A stretch of DNA of 64,000 nt, from assembly GCF_900187355.1 (NCBI RefSeq), contig NZ_LT906451.1, positions 744,501-808,500 of the forward strand, written 5' to 3'. The notes under the pieces are model-generated. The model searched no databases. It had not been told where the DNA came from and worked only from the letters and a program-made list of their open reading frames with translations. Position numbers and translations under genes: made by a program. This DNA is from Legionella lansingensis. GTDB lineage: Bacteria; Pseudomonadota; Gammaproteobacteria; Legionellales; Legionellaceae. Each line of letters opens with the position of its first letter. Position 1 is the stretch's first letter. Below are positions 1 to 8,282 of the stretch, in pieces.

Positions 1-1
1 G

Positions 2-2026
2 CCTTTAACAGAAGCATTAACTGCTAATCTTTTATCTGCCCTGGATAAGGCTCAAATCCGTTATGGGCAAGTAAAATCTTTTGCAACACCAAGACGATTG
101 GCTGTTTTAATCGTTGATCTTGCCGAAGAACAGCCAAGTCAAATAATAAGTAAACGGGGTCCTGCCTTAGCGGCAGCTTATGATGCTAATGGTCAGCCAA
201 CTCCTGCTTTGTTGGGTTTTGCAAAATCATGTGGCGTTGATGTCGCGTCCCTTTCTACCTGTAAAACTGATAAAGGCGAATGGGTTACTTATGAAACTCG
301 GGTTCAGGGAGCTAAAACAAAAGAATTAATGCCTACTCTGATTCAGGAAACATTGCTGAAGCTACCCATTGCAAAACCCATGCGCTGGGGAGAGGGAGAT
401 GATGAGTTTGCTCGTCCAATACATTGGGCAGTCATGTTGCTTGCTGATCAAGTCATTCCTGCACAAATTATGGGTATTCAGACAGGACGATTTAGTTCTG
501 GTCATCGCTTTCATCATCAACAGCCGGTAGAAATCACAAAACCCCAAACGTATGAATCGTTGTTGCGGGATGCTTTTGTTATTGCTGATTTTGCCGCCCG
601 TCGTAAATTGATCGTTGAACAGGTCAAGCAAATTGCCAATCAACATGATGCTCAAGTCGTTATGCCAGAAGATTTACTTGACGAAGTAACCTCCATTGTC
701 GAGTGGCCACAGGCACTGATTGCGAATTTTGAAAAAGAATTTTTACAAGTACCCGCGGAGGCTTTGATTGCTTCGATGCAAACACATCAAAAATGTTTCG
801 CTTTACAAGACAAATCAGGTAATTTACTGCCTCATTTTATTACGGTTGCTAATATATGCAGCTCAAATCCACAACAAGTCGTGTTGGGGAATGAGAAGGT
901 GATGCGTGCCCGTTTAAGCGACGCAGCTTTCTTCTTCCATCAAGATAAGAAGCAGCCCTTAAGTCATCATCTTGCTGCCACGGAAAAGGCAATCTTTCAG
1001 GCCAAACTTGGTACCTTACGCGCTAAGGCTGAACGCGTCAAAGCGCTAATGAAAAAGTTAAGCGTGCCTCTTAACCTCTCTGAAGAAAAAGCAATCCGCG
1101 CTGCCGAATTGTCTAAATGTGACCTGATGACAGGGATGGTCGGAGAGTTTCCTGAACTACAAGGTGTAATGGGATATTATTATGCTCGACATGACGGCGA
1201 AGCTCTAGATGTTGCCACTGCATTGAAAGAGCAGTATATGCCGCGCTTTGCTGCAGATGAATTACCATCTTCTCCACTAGGTCTTGCTCTTTCCTTGGCG
1301 GACAGACTTGATACGTTGGTGGGTATCTTTGCCATCGGTCAAAAGCCATCAGGTGATAAAGATCCGTTTAAATTAAGACGACATGCTTTAGCTGTAGCGC
1401 GTTTACTGATTGCAACGTCTGCCAAATTAGAATTATCCACATTGATCATGAAGACACTTCAGATTTATGGCGAGCAGTTACCAGCAAATAATGATGCTGT
1501 TCATGAGTTAAAACCATTTATTCTCGAACGCCTGCAGTCTCATTATCATGGTCAAGGGTATAGCATCGATTTATTCCATGCTGTTCGTGGTCGACAAGAT
1601 GATTGGTTTTATGATTTTGACAAACGCATCCAAGCGCTGGGAGAATTTACAACATTACCTGAAGCCAATATTCTGGCTGCGGCCTGTAAACGCGTGAATA
1701 ATATATTACAACAAGCACAGGCAGCAGAGCACCTTGCTAGGGAAGATATCAATGAGAATTTATTAGAGGAGGGTGCGGAAAAAGCCTTATTTGCCCACCT
1801 TCATAGCATGGAGCAAGTACTTAAGCCTCTTTATGAAGCTGCTGATTATAAGACCATTCTTACTCAGCTTGCTAGTTTGCGAGAACCTGTGGATGCTTTT
1901 TTTGAGCATGTGATGGTGATGGTTGAAGAGGAGGCCGTCAGAAAGAATCGCCTGCAACTTCTATCGCGGTTGCAAGGTTTGTTGCAAGGAGTTGCTGACA
2001 TTTCTTTATTGCAGCTTCACCAATGA
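2..2026 (+). CDS. glyS: Glycyl-tRNA synthetase beta subunit (5' partial)
   Basis: Beta subunit of the heterotetrameric bacterial glycyl-tRNA synthetase, which charges tRNA-Gly together with the catalytic alpha subunit GlyQ. The reading frame is open from the first bases of the window (PLTEALTANLLSALDKAQ...), so the true start lies just upstream; a TTG at 98 is only an internal codon. About 674 residues are visible against roughly 690 for the family, so only the extreme N-terminus is missing. Family features seen are MRWGEGDDEFARPIHW near the N-terminal third, THQKCFAL in the middle and KDPFKLRRHALAVARL. glyQ should lie immediately upstream. The stop overlaps the next gene's start (ATGA at 2023), which indicates translational coupling. 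Identification is firm. Confidence 0.96.
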   Translation, partial: PLTEALTANLLSALDKAQIRYGQVKSFATPRRLAVLIVDLAEEQPSQIISKRGPALAAAYDANGQPTPALLGFAKSCGVDVASLSTCKTDKGEWVTYETRVQGAKTKELMPTLIQETLLKLPIAKPMRWGEGDDEFARPIHWAVMLLADQVIPAQIMGIQTGRFSSGHRFHHQQPVEITKPQTYESLLRDAFVIADFAARRKLIVEQVKQIANQHDAQVVMPEDLLDEVTSIVEWPQALIANFEKEFLQVPAEALIASMQTHQKCFALQDKSGNLLPHFITVANICSSNPQQVVLGNEKVMRARLSDAAFFFHQDKKQPLSHHLAATEKAIFQAKLGTLRAKAERVKALMKKLSVPLNLSEEKAIRAAELSKCDLMTGMVGEFPELQGVMGYYYARHDGEALDVATALKEQYMPRFAADELPSSPLGLALSLADRLDTLVGIFAIGQKPSGDKDPFKLRRHALAVARLLIATSAKLELSTLIMKTLQIYGEQLPANNDAVHELKPFILERLQSHYHGQGYSIDLFHAVRGRQDDWFYDFDKRIQALGEFTTLPEANILAAACKRVNNILQQAQAAEHLAREDINENLLEEGAEKALFAHLHSMEQVLKPLYEAADYKTILTQLASLREPVDAFFEHVMVMVEEEAVRKNRLQLLSRLQGLLQGVADISLLQLHQ

Positions 2027-2562
2027 GCAAGATAATCCTGTTAGATAGAGATGGTGTCATCAATCAGGATTCACTGCATTATATTAAATCAGTTGATGAA
2101 TTTGTATTTTTACCAGGCAGCATTGAGGCGATTGTGCAGCTTACAAAAGCTGGTTATCGTATCGGCGTTGCTACCAATCAATCTGGTGTTTCGCGAGGTC
2201 TTTATGATGAGATTGAGCTTGCAGCGATTCATGATAAGCTTCTTCATGATGTTCGTACCGCGGGTGGAGAAATTGAAGCAATCGAATACTGTATTCATAT
2301 GCCTGATGCAGGTTGTCTTTGCCGTAAACCGCAGCCTGGCATGTTACAAGCTCTAGCACGGCGTCTTGGTTGTTCTCTTACCCACGTCCCTTTCATTGGA
2401 GATAGGGTTTCTGATATCCAGGCAGCTCTTGCCGCGGGAGCAATTCCTATGATCATTCTTTCTCCGATGACCGATCGGGTGGGTTTGCAACAATATTCCT
2501 ATATCCCTATTTTCCATTCACTTCGCGAGTGCGTCGATTTTTTGCTAACCCAAAATGATTGA
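2023..2562 (+). CDS. gmhB: D-glycero-D-manno-heptose 1,7-bisphosphate 7-phosphatase
   Basis: HAD-superfamily phosphatase of 179 residues that removes the C7 phosphate from heptose bisphosphate, a cytoplasmic step in making ADP-heptose for the LPS inner core. Visible signatures are the N-terminal nucleophile motif LLDRDGVIN (Asp8 and Asp10), the threonine motif ATNQSGVSRG, the zinc-binding loop C-x-H-x5-C-x-C (CIHMPDAGCLCRKP), and GDRVSDIQAA as motif IV. Length matches the family. The start overlaps the glyS stop by 4 bp and the stop overlaps rsmJ by 8 bp, so the three are probably co-transcribed. glyS-gmhB adjacency is common in gamma-proteobacteria. Confidence 0.94.
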   Translation: MSKIILLDRDGVINQDSLHYIKSVDEFVFLPGSIEAIVQLTKAGYRIGVATNQSGVSRGLYDEIELAAIHDKLLHDVRTAGGEIEAIEYCIHMPDAGCLCRKPQPGMLQALARRLGCSLTHVPFIGDRVSDIQAALAAGAIPMIILSPMTDRVGLQQYSYIPIFHSLRECVDFLLTQND

Positions 2563-3271
2563 AGAAATAGCGATTGGTTATGAGAATGAGGAGCAACGTG
2601 AGTGTGCAGAGCAGCTTGCCGCGTCTTTGCATCTAAAGGTGGATAATGAGGCTAAGGCAAGATTATTGGTTATGGCTGATAAGCTTGCTTTGAAGATAGA
2701 GCATTTCACTCCTCTATATGCTGATTTCTCAAGCACAAATTGGCAAAAGCGTCGGGATGCAGGGAAAAAACAAGGTTTGATAAGAGCGTGCAAGCCAAAA
2801 CCTGGTTTGCAAATTATTGATGTTACAGCAGGTTGGGGTCGTGACGCCGCTGTGCTTGCGAGTTTTGGTGCTGAAGTGATCATGTTGGAAAGAGAGCCAA
2901 TCATGGCTGCTCTGCTAGCTGATGCCTTGATGCGTCGTGATGAATACTCTAAAGAAAAAATGAATCTCAAATTGTATGAAACAGATGCCTTCGATTACCT
3001 AGTAAATTTGTCTGCAACGGATTACCCTGACATCATTTATATTGATCCCATGCATCCCGAACGGCAAAAGACGGCTCTTGTAAAGAAAGATATGCAAGCT
3101 TTGCAAAGGCTCATCAAAAGGGATGATAAGATATTTGAATTGCTACAGCTTGCACGAACAAAGGTAAAAAAACAGGTCGTAGTGAAGTGGCCTCAATCCC
3201 TGGCGCCTCTTTTAAACCCCACATCAGCGATCGGTGGGAAAACGGTGCGTTTTGATGTTTATAGTATTTAA
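2555..3271 (+). CDS. rsmJ: 16S rRNA (guanine-1516-N2)-methyltransferase
   Basis: SAM-dependent methyltransferase of 238 residues, RsmJ/YhiQ family, which methylates G1516 of 16S rRNA in the small subunit. The SAM-binding motif I is IIDVTAGWGRDAAVLASFGAEV around residues 88-109, followed by the acidic LEREP. The family motif YIDPMHPERQKTALVKK is at about residue 168. The N-terminal half has the expected LLVMADKLAL and ADFSSTNWQKRR segments. Length is typical (about 250). It overlaps gmhB by 8 bp and closes this gene run; a repeat block follows it. Confidence 0.93.
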   Translation: MIEEIAIGYENEEQRECAEQLAASLHLKVDNEAKARLLVMADKLALKIEHFTPLYADFSSTNWQKRRDAGKKQGLIRACKPKPGLQIIDVTAGWGRDAAVLASFGAEVIMLEREPIMAALLADALMRRDEYSKEKMNLKLYETDAFDYLVNLSATDYPDIIYIDPMHPERQKTALVKKDMQALQRLIKRDDKIFELLQLARTKVKKQVVVKWPQSLAPLLNPTSAIGGKTVRFDVYSI

Positions 3272-3360
3272 TGGCATCGCGTCATCCATTGTCACCGCGA
3301 ACTGATCACTGCCACTAAGCGATTTCGAATCCCCGCGGCATCGACCGCGGGGTCCATCCC

Positions 3361-4803
3361 ATAGCCGTCAGGCTAAGAAAGAAATTGTTTGTTTAACTTA
3401 TTGAAATAATAATAAAAAAAGCTAGAGTACCCTTTTAAATTTTTTCCCGCCAGGAAAACAACCAAAAGGGACTCTATGCTGCTGGATACCCTATCAAATA
3501 TTCCTCAAGAAATCTTTAAATTTTTTACTTATGAAGCGGATCGGATAGGAAAGGAAACAGGTTTTCAGAAACGCCGTTCAAAATTGACACCTAGTGTTTT
3601 TATAAAATCATTGATAACGCTCTGTTTTTCAGAACATTTTAATTTGGAACTTTTCTGTGGATTGGTAAAAACGCAAAAAGTTTATATCAAAAAACAATCA
3701 TTACATGAGCGATTTAACGAACGAACAGCCGGATTTCTTAAAGCCTTTTCATTATTCTGTTTAAAGCACTTTCAAATGAAAAAGTTACCTCAACTCCAAG
3801 GATTGGAGCAATTTAGTAGCCTTAACATCATTGATAGCAGTACTATATCCTTACATCAGGCGCTGAATGAGCTTTTTAAAGGCAGTGGCGGAGCCGCATC
3901 CAGTTCCGCTATGAAAATCCAAATGATGTTTGATTATCTTGGTGGACAAATAAAAGAGCTTACTCTAACTTCGGGCTGTGATAACGATCAGGGCTTTGAT
4001 AATTATTTTAATACTATTGAAAAAGGAGCTCTTTATTTAATGGATTTAGGTTATTTTAAACTGAACACGTTTAAGAAAATTATGGAAGAAAACGCTTTCT
4101 TCATAAGCCGCTTGCTCACCGGAACTAAACTTCTAACACAAGATAAGAAACCTTTTGATTTACTCGTTACCTTGGAGAATGCTGCACCATTCTTTTCTCA
4201 GCAGGTCCTTATGGGAGCAACGCATAAAATTCCTGTCCGCTTGGTCGCTCAACGATTACCACCAGTCATTGCCGAGCAAAGGCGGAGAAGACTTATAAAA
4301 GATCATCGTCGCCGTGGTTCCACACCAAACCAGGAATCGTTGGCTTTACAAAGTTGGTCTATTTATATTACCAATACCTCTGAAACTCAAATCAATAATA
4401 AAGCAATTCATCAAACGTATGCTTTACGATGGCAGGTAGAACTCCTCTTTAAATTAAGTAAATCCTTAATGCATATTGACTCTATCAAAACTAAAAAGTT
4501 TGCTCGAGTGATTATTGAAACCTATGGTAAGTTTATTGCAATGATGCTTTTGTTTTTGCTATGCAATCCCATGCGCAACATAGAAGGCAAACAACTTTCT
4601 TTTTATAAAGCCTGTCACCAACTAAGTTCCAAGGCTACTGGATTGATTATCGCCCTCATGTCTCCTTATCGATTAAAGCATTTCTTGAATGATTTCTATG
4701 AAAATCTCTCCCTCTTTGCTATCAAAGATTCAAAAAAGAAACCTCTTTTGACCTTTGACTTCTGCGAAGGAGAGTGCTTTTAAACTCTTAGCCTGACGGC
4801 TAT
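3361..4803 (+). mobile_element. IS4-family insertion sequence
   Basis: A 1443-bp element with perfect 18-bp terminal inverted repeats: ATAGCCGTCAGGCTAAGA at the left and its complement at the right. It is flanked by an exact 12-bp direct duplication GGGGTCCATCCC (3349-3360 and 4804-4815). Target duplications of this size fit the IS4 family, and the single encoded protein has the family's YREK signature. The intact ends, intact duplication and full-length transposase suggest a recent and possibly active insertion. Confidence 0.94.
3476..4783 (+). CDS. IS4-family DDE transposase
   Basis: A 435-residue cut-and-paste transposase. The catalytic residues are recognisable: first Asp in NIIDSSTIS (about residue 121), second Asp in LMDLGYF (about 194), and the catalytic Glu inside the Y-(2)-R-(3)-E-(6)-K signature of IS4 elements (YALRWQVELLFKLSK, about residues 320-334). 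The reading frame is uninterrupted and fills the element apart from about 115 bp at the left and 20 bp at the right. The ATG at 3476 is preceded by AAAAGGGACTCT, which serves as the ribosome-binding site. Confidence 0.93.
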   Translation: MLLDTLSNIPQEIFKFFTYEADRIGKETGFQKRRSKLTPSVFIKSLITLCFSEHFNLELFCGLVKTQKVYIKKQSLHERFNERTAGFLKAFSLFCLKHFQMKKLPQLQGLEQFSSLNIIDSSTISLHQALNELFKGSGGAASSSAMKIQMMFDYLGGQIKELTLTSGCDNDQGFDNYFNTIEKGALYLMDLGYFKLNTFKKIMEENAFFISRLLTGTKLLTQDKKPFDLLVTLENAAPFFSQQVLMGATHKIPVRLVAQRLPPVIAEQRRRRLIKDHRRRGSTPNQESLALQSWSIYITNTSETQINNKAIHQTYALRWQVELLFKLSKSLMHIDSIKTKKFARVIIETYGKFIAMMLLFLLCNPMRNIEGKQLSFYKACHQLSSKATGLIIALMSPYRLKHFLNDFYENLSLFAIKDSKKKPLLTFDFCEGECF

Positions 4804-4914
4804 GGGGTCCATCCCATCATGCCAGTCTGGACATGGATACCGCGGTCAAGCCGCGGTAATTCGAGCATTAATGGCGGTGAGGGTAAGGTGGGGGCAATGA
4901 GTCTATTTTCAGCA

Positions 4915-5085
4915 CTAAACCAAATCAAATTCATCCAATTCTTTGCGCAGCCGCTTTTCCTCAAAGAGGTCTTCAATGCGCCTGCGTCGTTCTAGCTTGG
5001 TGCTTAAACTAGGTTCAATAATAGCTTGCGCATCATTGAACTCTTCAGGTTCAGTTTCAAAATCCTCAAAGCGCTGAATGGTCAT
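4915..5085 (-). CDS. PA3496-family small protein
   Basis: A 56-residue protein starting MTIQRFEDFE and ending KELDEFDLV. It has an acidic N-terminal half and a strongly charged helix ERRRRIEDLFEEKRLRKEL. That helix resembles the PA3496 family of small gamma-proteobacterial proteins, annotated as putative envelope-integrity proteins; I recognise the motif from memory and cannot search. GGGAGG sits 9-10 bases upstream of the ATG, a good ribosome-binding site. In relatives this family can lie near rsmJ, and here it is on the opposite strand from rsmJ with an IS in between. Function is unproven. Confidence 0.75.
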   Translation of the reverse strand: MTIQRFEDFETEPEEFNDAQAIIEPSLSTKLERRRRIEDLFEEKRLRKELDEFDLV

Positions 5086-5150
5086 AGTAGCAGCCTCCCT
5101 GTGCCATTACCCCATTAATATATCAATAGGCTACATAAAGAAAATAACAG

Positions 5151-5177
5151 AATTCCACTGTTAAAGACAGTGGAATT
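5151..5177 (-). terminator. Probable terminator downstream of the 472-residue protein gene
   Basis: A perfect 11-bp inverted repeat, AATTCCACTGT and its complement, with a 5-base loop lies 25 bases past the stop of the minus-strand gene at 5202. On that strand it is followed by a T-rich but not continuous stretch (CTGTTATTTTCTTT), so termination is likely but not ideal. Confidence 0.6.
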
Positions 5178-5201
5178 GGTAATGATAGTAAAATTTAGAG
5201 C

Positions 5202-6620
5202 TTAAATGATGGGTCCAGTATGCGTAGGAGCCGGTGTTGTGCGTAGTTCTTGCAGCGTATTTTTGCATTTTTGCAAATCGAGACCTTCTGGCTCTTTCCC
5301 GAATTGTTCTCTCTCTTCCTTCAATTTTTTTGCCCTTTGCTCCGTTTTTTCCCATCTATCGGAAAAGCCTTGGAATAATCCAGGATGCTCGTTATCTTTA
5401 CCCTGCTTGAGTCCTTCCTTTTTGGTAAATTTTTCACCATTAACCGTAATGGTGATATTGTCTGGATCAAAGCCTGCATTAATACAAGCCTCATACATTT
5501 TTCTACCGTATTCTCTAGCATCGTCGGGGTTGTCACAAGAGACTGACATGATAATCTTGTCATAACCGCAGGCTCTTACTGCTTCGGCCAAGTTCTGAAT
5601 ATCATAATCTACATTTTGATGGCGACTGTTGTGATAAAGGGGATCCTGCCACCAAGCGGGAAGTTGCATGTGAAAGGTACCATTTTCGTTCGTTATTGGG
5701 ATGCCGGTAATACTATGTATAAGTTTCAGCTTGTCAGGTCGCACCCCTTTAAGAGAGGCGTCTCCGGTGGGAGGGTTCGTGAGTAGGCTAACGGGATCAT
5801 TGTATGCGTCTGGGTTTTGTCTTCTATGTTCATCATAAAGATCTTGGATGGCTTTCCTACGAGCGCTGGTATTTTTGTCCGTTAATGACAATAGGCCTGC
5901 TAAATAACTTATACGATCATGTTCACGTTGTATTGCTGTCTGAATGTCAGTGATTCCTTTATTGACAGAATTTTCAAATTCAGCAAGTTCAGCTTTATAT
6001 TTTTTGTCTAGGGTATCTAACATCTCTTTTTTTACTTTTGCCACTTGAGCATCGTCAGTTAGATTCATACTGGCTTTTAATTTATCCTTAAATCCATTAG
6101 GAGGAGGAGTTGGATCATTAAATTTAGCTTCTAATTCGTGTTTGGCATGGGTGTGATGTTGTTCAATGGCCTTTTTCGCATCAAGCTTTGCTACATGGAG
6201 GATACCAGGAAGCTGCCTTGGATCAATCTCTCCCGCTTTCAGGCCCGCATTGATTCTGGCGAAATCATTATTAAATTGGGTTAGGGCGTCGGTAAGTTCA
6301 TCAGTATCCTCAAGAGCATCTTTCACCGCATCTTTTACAGCCTGGGTATGGGGAGGATGATCGTTCTTAAGCTCTTCCCAATGGCGGCCTTTAAGAATAA
6401 GATTTCCCTTATCATCTTTATAGTCAAGAAAATCTTCTATTTGACGAAAGCGCCTTTGCTGATAGCCATCAAAACTATCGCTACCCGTAACACCCTGGTC
6501 TAAGTTAACACTTTTAAGATAGGTTTGAATATATTCTCTTCTTTTATCCGGGCCCCACGTTTCGTCTAATTTTTTAGTGGTAGCCCATCTTCTTAAAAGA
6601 GGTTTTTGAAAAAGACCCAT
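5202..6620 (-). CDS. Unknown protein, candidate Dot/Icm effector
   Basis: A 472-residue protein that I do not recognise. There is no signal peptide and no clear membrane segment. It is rich in charged helices, with coiled-coil-like stretches around residues 90-240 (AVKDAVKDALEDTDEL, VKKEMLDTLDKKYKAELAEFE). A more compact segment near residues 340-400 contains CGYDKIIMSVSCDNPDDARE, which resembles an alpha/beta fold. The C-terminal region is Glu/Lys-rich (AKKLKEEREQFGKEPEG) and ends THTGPII, the composition seen in Legionella Dot/Icm secretion signals. I chose ATG 6620; an in-frame TTG at 6641 has no ribosome-binding site. Effector status is an inference from composition only. Confidence 0.65.
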   Translation of the reverse strand: MGLFQKPLLRRWATTKKLDETWGPDKRREYIQTYLKSVNLDQGVTGSDSFDGYQQRRFRQIEDFLDYKDDKGNLILKGRHWEELKNDHPPHTQAVKDAVKDALEDTDELTDALTQFNNDFARINAGLKAGEIDPRQLPGILHVAKLDAKKAIEQHHTHAKHELEAKFNDPTPPPNGFKDKLKASMNLTDDAQVAKVKKEMLDTLDKKYKAELAEFENSVNKGITDIQTAIQREHDRISYLAGLLSLTDKNTSARRKAIQDLYDEHRRQNPDAYNDPVSLLTNPPTGDASLKGVRPDKLKLIHSITGIPITNENGTFHMQLPAWWQDPLYHNSRHQNVDYDIQNLAEAVRACGYDKIIMSVSCDNPDDAREYGRKMYEACINAGFDPDNITITVNGEKFTKKEGLKQGKDNEHPGLFQGFSDRWEKTEQRAKKLKEEREQFGKEPEGLDLQKCKNTLQELRTTPAPTHTGPII

Positions 6621-6708
6621 AAACGATATCCAATTGAACAATTAATTTTGAGTATAACACTAATTTATTAACTTATAATTAAGCATAAAGCAAAGGGCAG
6701 AACGATCG

Positions 6709-8282
6709 AATTGCCTCAAATTATCTGTTGCCGAAGGATGACGTAAATAAGTCCATAAATTGCTTCGTTGCCTCAATATGGCTGTTGCCGAGCGAGAGGA
6801 ACAGAAATGGGGCAAGTGAATATGGATTTGTATCTAAAAATACAGCGTATCCGCTATCAACGAGGCAATAGAGCGTTAAAAAAACGCATTCTGGATGAAT
6901 TTTGCGAGACGCATCATTATCATCGCAAAGCAGCAGCTCGTTTATTAAGACAGTTACCCATTTCTGATAAAAGTCCGAAGAAAGTTGGAAAAAAGAAGAC
7001 CTATGACCCATCCATATTGCTGGAGCCTTTAAAAAAGATATGGCTTGGCACGGATCAGATGTGTGGTAAACGATTAAAGAGAGCTCTTCCCTTATGGTTA
7101 CCTCATTATCAAAATCATTATGAGCCTTTAGCGGCGGAGATATCCTCTCAACTGCTAACCATGAGCGCTGCTACAATTGATCGCTTACTCAAGCCTGTTA
7201 AAACTCGCTATGGAAAAGGCTTAAGTGGAACAAAGCCTGGAAGTATTCTCAGGAATCAAATTCCAGTCAATACGAATCAGTGGAATACTAACGAAGTGGG
7301 TTTTATGGAGGCCGACAGCGTTGCGCATTGTGGAGCATCACTAGCCGGTGATTTTGTTTGGTCTATTACGCTGACGGATATTTTAGTGGCTGGACAGAAA
7401 TGCGGGCCACTTGGAATAAAGGAGCTCATGGTGTCTTGGGGGGTATTCAAGACATAGAAAAAAATTTACCTTTTGAAATCAAAGGGTTTGATTGTGATAA
7501 CGGCTCAGAGTTTCTCAATTGGCATCTCATTCATTATTTTACTGAGCGGGACCCACAAAAAGCGGTTCAATTTACTCGCTCTCGTCCTTATAAAAAAGAC
7601 GATAATGCACATGTTGAACAAAAGAACTGGACTCATGTGCGTCAACTGTTTGGTTATCATCGTTTTGGTAATCCAAAGCTCGTTGAGCTTATGAATGACT
7701 TATATTCTAACGAAGTCTCCTTGTTATTTAATTTTTTCTATCCTTGCATTAAGCTCATTGACAAAGTACGAATTCAATCCCGTGTAATCAAAAAATATGA
7801 TCAACCCCAAACGCCCTATCAGCGACTGATGACGTCGAATGGTCTTACTCTCGCTCAGAAAACAAAATTACAAGAGACCTTTAATACACTCGACCCGTTT
7901 GACTTGCAAAAAAAGATTCAAAAAAAGCTAAAATTAATATTTAGATTAGTGAATATTCAACATGTAAAACAAAGAAAGGCTCTTTAATGAAAGTCTTATT
8001 CAATATTGTAAAAAGACAGGAACATAAAGCCTGTGGATATGATGGACGAGTCCTTCGGACCAGCCTGTGCCCTATGGGACGTGTGGACAAAACCATGAAT
8101 AACAAAAAGACGTTATTCACAGTTATTGCCCACACTCACAGGCTTCTCGCCCACACACCCACCAGGCTCAATAGCAATTATTTTTTAATCGCAACAAAAC
8201 CTCTCAAAAGCAACACCTATTCTGAGGCAACGACTCAGTATATTTTTTGTCCTTCGGCAACAGGTTCTATTGAGGCAACAGG
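6709..8282 (+). mobile_element. Insertion sequence with integrase-type transposase, copy 1
   Basis: About 1572 bp, nearly identical to the copy at 9405-10979; only three differences were noticed (6737 G versus A, one deleted C at 7384/7385, and one T/C change near 7429). The left end reads GAATTGCCTCA and the right end TGAGGCAACAGG. Both ends contain two subterminal repeats of a TTGCCTCA then TGTTGCC module. No target duplication is obvious, so the exact boundaries are uncertain by a few bases. The family resembles rve/ISNCY-type elements, which I cannot verify. Confidence 0.85.
6807..7986 (+). pseudogene. Frameshifted IS transposase, copy 1
   Basis: Same gene as the intact transposase at 9503-10684, but one C is missing after position 7384 (GATATTTTAGTGG here, GATATTTTCAGTGG in copy 2). 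The frame breaks after residue 192, so the product would lose the second and third catalytic acids. The downstream part stays open in another frame (7358-7986). Since everything else is almost unchanged, the inactivation is recent. Programmed frameshifting is unlikely because the sister copy needs none. Confidence 0.88.

Larger units (their letters stand above)
3307..4880. repeat. Class I palindromic miniature element, interrupted by an IS
   Basis: With the IS at 3361-4803 and one copy of its 12-bp duplication removed, about 120 bp remain. They start CACTGCCACTAAG, contain CCCCGCGGCATCGACCGCGG and then ACCGCGGTCAAGCCGCGGT, and end TTAATGGCGGTG. The same layout occurs intact at 63020-63154 and in expanded form at 27728-28020. 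The outer ends are imperfect inverted repeats and the two inner palindromes are the core shared by all copies in the window. Confidence 0.8.

Noticed and set aside
362-655. Antisense frames within glyS and similar shadow frames elsewhere
   Set aside because: They overlap well-supported genes on the other strand and show no recognisable protein features.
8020-8140. DnaA-box-like sites (TGTGGATAT, TTATTCACA) in the IS right end
   Set aside because: A few near-matches in AT-rich DNA are expected. There is no clustered array, AT-rich unwinding region or dnaA/dnaN context, so an origin is not supported.
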